A stretch of 12,375 nucleotides of DNA from CAZFER01 sp964517495 (lineage in GTDB: Bacteria > Hinthialibacterota > Hinthialibacteria > Hinthialibacterales > Hinthialibacteraceae), in contig CAZFER010000115.1 of the NCBI GenBank assembly GCA_964517495.1, positions 1 to 12,375 of the forward strand, in the 5' to 3' direction. The position numbers and the translations under genes were made by a program. The notes under the pieces are model-generated. The model did not search any database, was not told the origin of the DNA, and worked only from the letters and a program-made list of their open reading frames with translations. Every line of letters begins with the position of its first letter. Positions within the stretch are counted from its first letter, which is position 1. Of this stretch, positions 1-7,139 are shown piece after piece.

Positions 1-211
1 CCCGCCGAGCCGAGGTTTTGAACAAGGGAGGGCGAGGCTCCCGCCGAGCCGAGGTTTTGAACAAGGGAGAGCGAGGCTCCCGCCGAGCCGAGGTTTTGAA
101 CAAGGGAGGGCGAGGCTCCCGCCGAGCCGAGGTTTTGAACAAGGGAGAGCGAGGCTCCCGCCGAGCCGAGGTTTTGAACAAGGGAGGGCGAGGCTCCCGC
201 CGAGCCGAGGT
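1..211. repeat. GC-rich 39-bp tandem array, alternating as a 78-bp unit (left end cut by window)
   Basis: Five full 39-bp units begin at 1, 40, 79, 118 and 157, with a partial sixth at 196-211. The units appear identical except at one position, which reads G, A, G, A, G at 31, 70, 109, 148 and 187, so the true homogenised unit is 78 bp. About two thirds of each unit is G or C (26 of 39), well above the neighbouring genes. Each unit contains a small inverted repeat, GGCTC-CCGCC-GAGCC. Because 39 is divisible by three, an open frame stays open through the array, but its product would be a simple 13-residue repeat and I do not treat it as a gene. The array leaves its pattern after GAGGT at 211. 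Its copy number is unknown because it continues beyond base 1. Confidence 0.95.
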
Positions 212-292
212 GGCCGATCAAGTTATATCCAAACATAAATCCTTCTGTGCAGGATTCTATGTATGTGCCTCTTTATTTCAATATTCACAAAC

Positions 293-320
293 CGGCTACG
301 CAGGAGCGTGGCCCTCCCTT
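293..320 (-). repeat. Diverged inverted single copy of the tandem-array core
   Basis: Read on the minus strand, this stretch aligns without gaps to the 28-base core of the 39-bp array unit (AAGGGAGGGC... to ...AGCCG), with 23 of 28 positions identical by hand alignment. It lies about 80 bases from the array in the opposite orientation. Three of the five differences are G/C exchanges. This suggests the array grew from a dispersed short palindromic element rather than from unique sequence. The identity was counted by eye, and the stretch is short, so chance GC-rich similarity is not fully excluded. Confidence 0.6.
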
Positions 321-360
321 TTAACTTAATGATATTAAGGAACAAACCTATATGTTCACC

Positions 361-2655
361 CTAAGGAACCTTCAAAATTTTGATCCCCTCATACGGATTT
401 TGATCAGATTCCTCAAATCGAAACACTTCCTCCAGCCGTCCTTCATCCAGCAAAGCATGAAGTAATTGAACATTTAACGCTTCGTTCTCGATTGTTGTTA
501 CCCTTTGATTATAGCGGGGTTTAAACCAGCGATCATACATTTCTTTGTATTTGGCCCGCATTTTTTCGCTTTCATTCAAATCCTGAAGCAGGGGAAGGCT
601 TCGATCAATGGGCAGCCGAAACAATCGATAGTAGTCGAAATAGCCTGGACGTTTGATCTTCCCATAATAATAAACAATGTATTCAACATTGTGTTCCTTT
701 AATTTGTTCAACAATTCCTCATAAGATGTACATTCCCACGACCAGGCAATCAGGGGATCTGTATTAAACCAATCTGCACCAATAAAATCATTGGGGCAAT
801 AAAATGGATGTTCAATTCCATGCAATAACACCGTTTGGCTCACATCCGTATTCTCTTTTAAATACCGAAAAGCCTGGTTTTCATAACGGGTAAATTCATT
901 AATGTTTTCCAAATAATACTCGTCCGTTATTTGAACTCCCCTTACCTCATGCTGGCCCACCACAAACCACGGTTCATACTTCCCATGCAGTAATGTCAAA
1001 CTATAGGTTCCCACCACCCCATATACCACCATTCCCAAAACCAACCACTTAACCAGTGGCCACTGGATTAAATCCTTGTGAAATATCATCCCACATAAAA
1101 TTGAAAAGAAAGCAAAAGTGGGTAATAGAAAACGTGTATCACGATAGGTATACGCCCATACAAAAAACAAGACACAACCCATAATGAAAACAAAGACGGT
1201 TTTGTAATCCCAGCGGCGAATGATCAACAATAAGGGTAGGATCGCTATTAAAAGACATCCTGCCGGCCAATCGCCAAAATCCTGAGGCATAAATGTTAGC
1301 CGGGCTGGAAGCGTAATGAAATCAAGTACTTTTTCAAGAATGTTGTATTGAGCAACCGCATTCAGATGCCCCTTCATCCCGGCGTGATATGAAAAAAAGG
1401 CCCCGTTAAAATCTGTCCAATAGGGCGTCGAAAAAATGGAAGTGGCAAAAGGATAAAGTGGATTGTTAAAAAGCAGAATATTCTTTATATACCAGAGAGA
1501 AGCAATGATGAATGAAACGATCCCCCCAATAGACAAACGGATTATGGATACAATCCACCCAGCGTGTTTCCACGTTAGTATCAAACTTAGGATCAAATAG
1601 AAAAACACTGTTGCTAATGCGGTATATTTACACCCCAATAAAAACCCACCTGATATCCCTATCAGAATAACCTCAGGGATGGTGGTTTGAATCTTGCCCT
1701 TGCGGACTTTTTCCACATAGCGAAGACAAAAAATGAAACCCAACAACGTGTAACACGTCAATCCAAACTCGATAAACGACCATGATGAAAATATGGGTAC
1801 AAAGGGAATTGTGGCCAAAAACAAAGAACTGAAAAATCCGGATATCCTGCCTCCCAAGCGCTTCCCTAATCGGTAAACCAAAGCCAATGTCAATAAATAG
1901 TAAGAACAATGGATCAATTTAGGACCACAAAGGGAATCGAATGCCAAAGGAATACAGTACAAATATTCAATCAAAAAAGGAAAGTTAGAAAACGCAATCA
2001 TGGGAAGCGAAACAAACACCCCCTGGTCAAGATAGATTTTCGGTACGGAAAGATGATATCGTAATCCATCCGATTGTGTGGGAGGCATTAACGAAGAAGA
2101 GAGCGATATTAAAAGTGAAAACAATAATATCAGGTAAAACAACTTGACACCCTTGTGACTCACGCCCGATTTTATCGATTTATATAGATTAAACCACGAA
2201 GGAAGCGCTCTCATTTGCCATAAAATCAACAAAGAGCCTAATAGAAGAATCGAAAGAATAATGGAAATATATAATGCCGTTAACATATGAATTAACGCAA
2301 GAATGAAAACAACATAAGACACCACACCCCAACCCAATGGGATGGTGATGTAAAAAGAAGTAACCTCATAACATTTTGAACTTATAAATAGGAGTAATAC
2401 TTTCCCCACTAAATGGCCTATCAACCATAAAGACAGAATAATCAATATATCTTTTAAATGAAATAGTAGTGTATTTGGATGAAATATATATATAAAGAAA
2501 TACCAATTGTAATACAATGCATCGTATCGTATCGTTTGATTTAAAAAATTGTGATATATATAAAGAGGAAAAACGGTTGCACAAAGAAGCAAAAACACAA
2601 ATTTATGGTTTACCAAGCGATTTGATATGTGGGATTCGGGTTGATTGTTTTGCAA
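361..2655 (-). CDS. GT39/ArnT-like polytopic membrane glycosyltransferase
   Basis: This 764-residue integral membrane protein resembles the GT-C fold glycosyltransferases of the PMT/ArnT (GT39-like) group, which move sugars from polyprenyl-phosphate donors onto lipid or protein acceptors on the outer face of the inner membrane. About a dozen hydrophobic segments span residues 18-552. The first large loop carries PPTQSDGLRYHL (191-202), with an Asp (196) and Tyr-His placed like the catalytic Asp region of this superfamily. Other familiar landmarks are GCKYTA (341-346), WYIKN followed by NNPLYPF (388-403), and RDTRFLLP (505-512). Residues 560-764 form a soluble, probably periplasmic tail. The ATG start has GAGG seven bases upstream on the minus strand. 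The gene stands alone, divergent from the sensor phosphatase. Acceptor and sugar cannot be told, and an O-antigen/glycan modification role is inference. Confidence 0.8.
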   Translation of the reverse strand: MQNNQPESHISNRLVNHKFVFLLLCATVFPLYIYHNFLNQTIRYDALYYNWYFFIYIFHPNTLLFHLKDILIILSLWLIGHLVGKVLLLFISSKCYEVTSFYITIPLGWGVVSYVVFILALIHMLTALYISIILSILLLGSLLILWQMRALPSWFNLYKSIKSGVSHKGVKLFYLILLFSLLISLSSSLMPPTQSDGLRYHLSVPKIYLDQGVFVSLPMIAFSNFPFLIEYLYCIPLAFDSLCGPKLIHCSYYLLTLALVYRLGKRLGGRISGFFSSLFLATIPFVPIFSSWSFIEFGLTCYTLLGFIFCLRYVEKVRKGKIQTTIPEVILIGISGGFLLGCKYTALATVFFYLILSLILTWKHAGWIVSIIRLSIGGIVSFIIASLWYIKNILLFNNPLYPFATSIFSTPYWTDFNGAFFSYHAGMKGHLNAVAQYNILEKVLDFITLPARLTFMPQDFGDWPAGCLLIAILPLLLIIRRWDYKTVFVFIMGCVLFFVWAYTYRDTRFLLPTFAFFSILCGMIFHKDLIQWPLVKWLVLGMVVYGVVGTYSLTLLHGKYEPWFVVGQHEVRGVQITDEYYLENINEFTRYENQAFRYLKENTDVSQTVLLHGIEHPFYCPNDFIGADWFNTDPLIAWSWECTSYEELLNKLKEHNVEYIVYYYGKIKRPGYFDYYRLFRLPIDRSLPLLQDLNESEKMRAKYKEMYDRWFKPRYNQRVTTIENEALNVQLLHALLDEGRLEEVFRFEESDQNPYEGIKILKVP

Positions 2656-2869
2656 TGAATTGCCTCAAATCCTTAAGTTGGTTGAAAGATGTTTGCGAAT
2701 AAGGGATTACCCTATTCCCCTTTTCACAATACATGTTAAAGTTGTAGAGCTTTCATGGCTAGAGCCTCGAGAAAAGACCTTTTGCCAAAAAACGATTTAC
2801 TGAACCTTCATAATTGTAAGGGATGAAATACGTTTTTTGTTCTGAATTACTCTGAAAGTTGATGAAGCA
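2656..2869. promoter_or_regulatory. Divergent intergenic region with a small inverted repeat
   Basis: These 214 bases separate two divergent genes and must hold both promoters. An inverted repeat lies at 2697-2717: GAATA-(A)-GGG, loop ATTA, CCC-TATTC, eight base pairs with one bulge. It sits in the probable leader of the minus-strand glycosyltransferase, about 42 bases before its start, and could be an operator or a leader hairpin. I found no convincing -35/-10 pair in either direction: TTGCCA at 2782-2787 and CATAAT at 2809-2814 are 21 bases apart, too far for a standard promoter. No RNA gene or riboswitch was recognised. Confidence 0.3.
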
Positions 2870-4951
2870 ATGATTCGCATCAAAATGCCCTTCCAATTTA
2901 AAATCTATTTGTTGATCATCATTCTATTCATTCCATTGATCAATCTTATAGTCAATCGTGTTAATATTATTGTATCCACTCGCATTATGGAGGATGAAAA
3001 AGCTACATTCAAAGGTTTGAAAACCGTCTTTTATAACCTTCTAAATACCAAAATCGATATTATCCGCAAAGAAGCCCAACTCCATGCTGGCCAAAAACAC
3101 GTCCGCCAATCCCTGGCAATGTTGGAAGAAGGAAACTTACTGGAAAGCTTTCTGGTCTTATCTTTTCCCGAAGTGGATAAACGGGATTTGATCATTGTTA
3201 CGGACCAACACGGAAAAGTGGTTGATGGAAAAATCGCTTTAAATCCTGAGGGGAATAAGAATGCCAAAGTATATAAAGATTCCAGCAAAATCCAGGAGTT
3301 TATAGATACCTATGGCCGTATCGATAATGTCATTAAAGGATCGGAAATAGTTGATTATCTTTTAGTTGAGGAAAATTTCCCCTTTTCACTTTTTGTTACC
3401 GCTTCCGCGCCTGTATGGGACTTGGAACGCAAGGATCAAATCATAGGTACTGTCAGCATCGGTTTTCCCGTTAATGAAGATTTAGCCAGAGATTTACGCA
3501 GTGGCAGCCGCTATCATCTTGGATTCCTTTTAGGAAGCAAGATGATTACGTCCAGTCTGGAAAAAATACATTCGGTTGACTTTCGCAACTTTTGGAATCA
3601 AATCTCTCAGGAACGAAAACACTCGCTTCTGTTTGAGCCCGATGTCATTTCCTTATTTAACGAACGATATTTGGCTTATGCCTCTCCCCTTCCATTCTCT
3701 GAACGGCGTCAAGGAACCTACCTTATCCTCAGTCCATTGGAAGAACGTTATCGGTTTCTATCGCAACTAAAAAGCACGATCTATCAAGTCAGCATTATCA
3801 TTTTGTGCTTGACACTGCTGATCGGATATTTTCTAGCCCGGGGGGTGACTGCCCCTATTAAGTATTTAGCCGATACAGTTTCCCGTATTGCGGATGGAGA
3901 TTACAGCGTAAACGCTTCAGTAAAAACCGGCGATGAATTGGAATTACTGGGCAATGAGATCAACCATATGTCCAAAACCCTGGAAGAACGTTTGGAAGAG
4001 ATTCATTCCTACGTGGCGGAAATAGAGGAATGGAACCGCGAACTTGAAGAAAAAGTAAAAGAACGCACCCATGATATGGAAGAGAAGAACTTCAGGCTGC
4101 GCATGATTTCTGAAGAATTAGGCCGCGCCTATGCCCAGATTGATGATGAACTAAAAACGATAGGGGAACTGCAGAAGAATCTTCTACCCAAGCCTGCTTT
4201 GGATCGCGATGAAGTCAGCATCCGCTGTTTTTACTTGCCCAACGGACGAACGGGTGGGGATTATTATGACTTCTTTACCCTCGGTGATCATGAGATGTTT
4301 TTGCTGATTGCCGATGTATCCGGGCATGGCAGCCCGGCGGCCTTTATTATGGGGATTACCCGCTCGATCACCCATACTTTGATCGAGAAAAAGTCCGCGC
4401 CCGGTAAGATATTAACCACCTTAAGCAACACCTTGGCCAGCACCATTCGCTCCGGTGAGTTTGTCACCATGTTTTTGGCACGGTTGGACCTTGAAGAGAT
4501 GGTTCTTACCTATTCTGTTGCTGGACATCCTCCCCCCATCCTCTATTCAGCTGAAAGAGAAACGTTAACCGAACTGGAAGTCAACCGGGGGCTGCCCCTG
4601 GGGATTCTGGAAAACCATCCCTATGAAGAAATCTGTGTCAAATTGAAATCCAGAGATCGCTTATTTTTATATACCGATGGCATTATCGAAGCGTGTAATG
4701 ATGATAAACAACCCTATGGAATAAACCGATTAAAGAATGTGATTGAGAAATACCGGGATTCTACTCCGAAAGATTTATTGGATATGATCATGGAGGAATT
4801 GGAACAATATGTCCAACGGCCGTTGGATGTTGAACCACTTGAGGATGATGTCACCTTAATGGCCCTCGATGTGAAGAAGGTAGCATCTGAAGCGGAATAT
4901 TCCACTCTGGAGGATTCCACCGTTGCAATTAACCCCGGCTCACATTCCTGA
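2870..4951 (+). CDS. Membrane sensor phosphatase: Cache-like domain, HAMP, SpoIIE-type PP2C
   Basis: A 693-residue RsbU/SpoIIE-family serine phosphatase, expected to dephosphorylate an anti-sigma-factor antagonist (STAS protein) in a partner-switching pathway. A first membrane helix (about 11-29) and a second (303-323) flank a periplasmic region of about 270 residues with a Cache-like closing strand (IIGTVSIGFPV, 191-201). A HAMP domain follows (about 324-376), then a charged coiled coil (370-430), then the phosphatase domain from QKNLLP (435-440). Metal-binding acidic residues look intact: GGDYYD (462-467), ADVSGHG (481-487), YTDG (601-604) and EDDVT (658-662). The catalytic domain should therefore be active in the cytoplasm. 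No anti-sigma kinase, STAS protein or sigma factor lies in this window, so its partner is elsewhere. The ATG start lacks a clear ribosome binding site, and Met6 is an alternative. Confidence 0.88.
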   Translation: MIRIKMPFQFKIYLLIIILFIPLINLIVNRVNIIVSTRIMEDEKATFKGLKTVFYNLLNTKIDIIRKEAQLHAGQKHVRQSLAMLEEGNLLESFLVLSFPEVDKRDLIIVTDQHGKVVDGKIALNPEGNKNAKVYKDSSKIQEFIDTYGRIDNVIKGSEIVDYLLVEENFPFSLFVTASAPVWDLERKDQIIGTVSIGFPVNEDLARDLRSGSRYHLGFLLGSKMITSSLEKIHSVDFRNFWNQISQERKHSLLFEPDVISLFNERYLAYASPLPFSERRQGTYLILSPLEERYRFLSQLKSTIYQVSIIILCLTLLIGYFLARGVTAPIKYLADTVSRIADGDYSVNASVKTGDELELLGNEINHMSKTLEERLEEIHSYVAEIEEWNRELEEKVKERTHDMEEKNFRLRMISEELGRAYAQIDDELKTIGELQKNLLPKPALDRDEVSIRCFYLPNGRTGGDYYDFFTLGDHEMFLLIADVSGHGSPAAFIMGITRSITHTLIEKKSAPGKILTTLSNTLASTIRSGEFVTMFLARLDLEEMVLTYSVAGHPPPILYSAERETLTELEVNRGLPLGILENHPYEEICVKLKSRDRLFLYTDGIIEACNDDKQPYGINRLKNVIEKYRDSTPKDLLDMIMEELEQYVQRPLDVEPLEDDVTLMALDVKKVASEAEYSTLEDSTVAINPGSHS

Positions 4952-5034
4952 TTCGTTAAGTATTACCCACTGACAAACCCCTCATCACTCTATACAATCA
5001 TAGGGTAGTTAATAAAAGGTCAGCCATGTGGATT

Positions 5035-5076
5035 CCATTCCCCACCCAAGCCTGGGAGGGGCTAGGGGAGGGTTGA
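5035..5076 (+). repeat. Short palindromic intergenic repeat, copy A
   Basis: This copy contains a strong hairpin at 5040-5061: CCCCACCCA, loop AGCC, TGGGAGGGG, nine positions with one A-A mismatch. It is followed by GCTAGGGGAGGGTTGA. The same tail and a related hairpin occur at 9802-9842, and again inverted at 9868-9910. Homology may begin further upstream, because GGTCAGC precedes both plus-strand copies (5018-5024 and 9784-9790). It looks like a REP-type element or a small non-autonomous mobile element placed between genes. It lacks a T-tract, so I do not call it an intrinsic terminator. Confidence 0.75.
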
Positions 5077-5127
5077 AGAATTAGCGCACTTTCTCAATTG
5101 ATATAAGAAACATTAATTCTTAATACA

Positions 5128-5131
5128 GGGG
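5128..5131 (+). promoter_or_regulatory. Ribosome binding site fixing the start at 5137
   Basis: AGGGG ends at 5131, five bases before ATG 5137. The in-frame GTG at 5131 overlaps this motif and has no spacing, so the ATG is preferred. Confidence 0.6.
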
Positions 5132-5136
5132 TGTTT

Positions 5137-5994
5137 ATGTTAAGAAAACATATTTTCACATTTGGTTTGATCATTCTATGCTTAACACCTTCCATGGCAT
5201 GGAGTGCTTTTCGATGGATGCCCAATGGGGATGTTGAAGGGGCTTTGAAAAAAGGCCGCGAACAAAGTAAACCGGTGTTCGCCTATTTTTACCACCCTAT
5301 CGACAACAAGGGCGATAAAAAGGTGTGGTTGAACTCCGCTCTAAGCCGTTTCTCCAATCGCTTTATTGCGGTGGGAGTGAATATTGTAAGTTTTGTTAAT
5401 ATCGCCGAAAAGTATGGAACCAATCGCTATCCCACCATCTTGTTTTTTGATCCCCAAGGCAGAGAATTATATGCCTATCGCTTGGATGACGACCGTTTAA
5501 AACTTAGTCCCTTGATATCAAGAATGAATTCAGTCCTGAAGGCCATCGATGAGTTTGCCTTGGTTGAATCTCAACAAGAAATGACACGCAAAAGTCCAAA
5601 GTTATTGTTATTGTATGCCAAAGGCTTACGCGATCGCGCCTTGTTTGACGAAGCGGATCGTGAATTCAATCGCTTGCTTGAAATGAAGGATGTTGATCCA
5701 CAAGTGAAAGAAGAAGCTCAGCAAGCCTATAAATTCATGGTCTTTTTAAGGGCGAGCAAGGCCTTTTATGAAGGTGAGTATGATCGATGCATTGAAAACT
5801 TAAAACGGTTTATCGCCAAGAATCCCAATTCGGAAAGTATTTATCACGCCCGCTTTATTTTAGGGGTTGCGCTTTACGAAGCCGGTGCTCATCAGGATGG
5901 TAAAGAGGAACTGGAAAAACTATCACGCAACACCAATGCCGGGGTGTTTAAAGACCAGGCAAAAATGTATCTACTCGAAAAAAAAGGGGGGTGA
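5137..5994 (+). CDS. Exported thioredoxin-fold protein lacking CxxC, with TPR-like helices
   Basis: A 285-residue protein with an N-terminal signal peptide (hydrophobic 7-19, likely cleavage near AWSA-F at 24/25). Residues 25-135 match the thioredoxin_7/DUF255-like pattern: Trp27, KPVFAYF (46-51), a strand reaching VGVNIV (79-84), then RYPTILFFDPQG (97-108) with the cis-proline Pro99. The place where a CxxC would lie (about 52-66) has no cysteine. The only cysteines are Cys15 in the signal peptide and Cys218, so it cannot act as a disulfide reductase. Residues 150-285 are helical with TPR-like periodicity (LLYAKGL..., KAFYEGEYDRCIENL, LGVALYEAG). It is probably a periplasmic chaperone-like or adaptor protein. 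It is the first gene of a three-gene operon and its stop overlaps the next start (TGATG). An in-frame GTG at 5131 was rejected. Confidence 0.8.
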   Translation: MLRKHIFTFGLIILCLTPSMAWSAFRWMPNGDVEGALKKGREQSKPVFAYFYHPIDNKGDKKVWLNSALSRFSNRFIAVGVNIVSFVNIAEKYGTNRYPTILFFDPQGRELYAYRLDDDRLKLSPLISRMNSVLKAIDEFALVESQQEMTRKSPKLLLLYAKGLRDRALFDEADREFNRLLEMKDVDPQVKEEAQQAYKFMVFLRASKAFYEGEYDRCIENLKRFIAKNPNSESIYHARFILGVALYEAGAHQDGKEELEKLSRNTNAGVFKDQAKMYLLEKKGG

Positions 5995-7139
5995 TGATCC
6001 TGAGAACAGTTTACAGTGATTGCCGCCATTATGAGGGAGATCGTCCCTGCCAACCGCATAAGGAATTTGGCGTTGTTTGTGAGGACTGTACCCATTTTGA
6101 TCCTATTAAAACCCGCATACTGATCATCAAATTGGGGGCGGCGGGGGATGTTCTGCGCACCACCTCGCTTTTGGATTCGATTAAGGAACTTTATCCCCAA
6201 TCTCATATCACCTGGGTTTGTGGCCGCCGGAGTTTCTCCCTTATCCGGTATATTGATTTAATTGACCGGCCCTTGTCGTTAACCGAAGAAACTCTGACCA
6301 TCCTGGATCATGAATGGTTTGATTTGTCGGTCAACTTCGATTTGGCTCCGGAAGCCACTGGTTTGGCCTCTCGTATTAAAGCTATTGTGAGTAAAGGTTT
6401 TAGCCGTACAAAAGATGGCCGGGTTACCGCCTTGAATCCTGAAGCGGAAGATTGGCTGGAAATGAGTTTGTGGGATGATATCAAAAAAGCCAATGCTCGA
6501 ACGTATCAATCCCACATGAGAAGTATATTGGGGGCACCGGATACCAATCATCCAATTAAAGTAACTTTACTGCCCCATATGATTGAGAAGGCAAAATCGT
6601 TCGCAAACGAGTATAATCTATATGAGACCGGGCCAATCATTGGTTTCAATGTCGGTGCGGGTGACCGGTGGCAGCATAAAAAGTGGACAGTGGAAGGATT
6701 TGTTCGTTTAGGGGAAGAGATTCATCAGTCGATTGGGGGCCGAATTGTGATCCTGTATGGTCCTGCCGATTATCAGCGAGCCAAGGATGTAATGCAGGCC
6801 ATGACAGTTCCTTATATCGACAGTGGTTTAAAACCGTCGGTGTTAGAATTTTTTCCCATATTAAACTTATGTGATTTAGTGGTCACCGGCGATACCTTTG
6901 CTCTGCATGCAGCCTTGGGATTGGGGAAAAAGGTGGTATGCCTGGTGGGACCAACATCCGCGGCGGAGTTGGAACTGTATGGCCAAGGCGTCATTTTGCA
7001 AGGAGATATTGATTGTTTAGGGTGTTATTTAACTCGATGTGATAAAGACCCTTTTTGCATGAAATTATTATCCGCTGATACTGTTTTCAATGCGGTTAAT
7101 CAGCTAATTGAGACAGAGCATGATACAGAAATTCAATGA
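5994..7139 (+). CDS. GT9 family (heptosyltransferase-like) glycosyltransferase with N-terminal cysteine cluster
   Basis: This 381-residue protein matches the ADP-heptose:LPS heptosyltransferase family (GT9, GT-B fold), cytoplasmic enzymes that add sugars to a lipid-linked core. Landmarks are the N-terminal RILIIKLGAAGDVLRTTSLL (41-60), with Asp52 where the family's catalytic base lies, IGFNVGAGDRWQHKKW (216-231) opening the donor-binding half, VVTGDTFALHAALGLGK (296-312), and a closing cysteine stretch (Cys341, 344, 349, 355). Unusually, about 38 residues precede the Rossmann strand and carry Cys10, Cys19, Cys29 and Cys32 plus His12 and His22 (C-x8-C-x9-C-x2-C), suggesting a metal-binding element. 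The start ATG 5994 overlaps the upstream stop and follows a G-rich ribosome binding site. GTG 5991 is a less likely alternative. Heptose as substrate is not proven. Confidence 0.87.
   Translation: MILRTVYSDCRHYEGDRPCQPHKEFGVVCEDCTHFDPIKTRILIIKLGAAGDVLRTTSLLDSIKELYPQSHITWVCGRRSFSLIRYIDLIDRPLSLTEETLTILDHEWFDLSVNFDLAPEATGLASRIKAIVSKGFSRTKDGRVTALNPEAEDWLEMSLWDDIKKANARTYQSHMRSILGAPDTNHPIKVTLLPHMIEKAKSFANEYNLYETGPIIGFNVGAGDRWQHKKWTVEGFVRLGEEIHQSIGGRIVILYGPADYQRAKDVMQAMTVPYIDSGLKPSVLEFFPILNLCDLVVTGDTFALHAALGLGKKVVCLVGPTSAAELELYGQGVILQGDIDCLGCYLTRCDKDPFCMKLLSADTVFNAVNQLIETEHDTEIQ

Noticed and set aside
1..211. CRISPR array
   Set aside because: The units are directly contiguous with no unique spacers; the whole 39-bp unit repeats, so it is a plain tandem array.
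18..329. 103-residue open frame through the tandem array
   Set aside because: It begins at TTG inside the repeat, the repeat length is a multiple of three so openness is automatic, the first 60 or so residues are a simple 13-residue repeat, and the rest reads through unrelated intergenic sequence including the inverted repeat copy.
5040..5061. Intrinsic terminator after the sensor phosphatase gene
   Set aside because: The hairpin is strong but no T-tract follows on either strand, and the same sequence recurs as a dispersed repeat.
5098..5126. TTGATA and TAATAC with a 17-base spacer as a promoter for the 5137 gene
   Set aside because: Transcription would start at about 5133, inside or after the ribosome binding site, and the -10 matches only three of six consensus positions.
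5892..6206. 104-residue minus-strand open frame across the 5994 junction
   Set aside because: It overlaps two well-supported genes in the opposite orientation and shows no domain or ribosome binding site.
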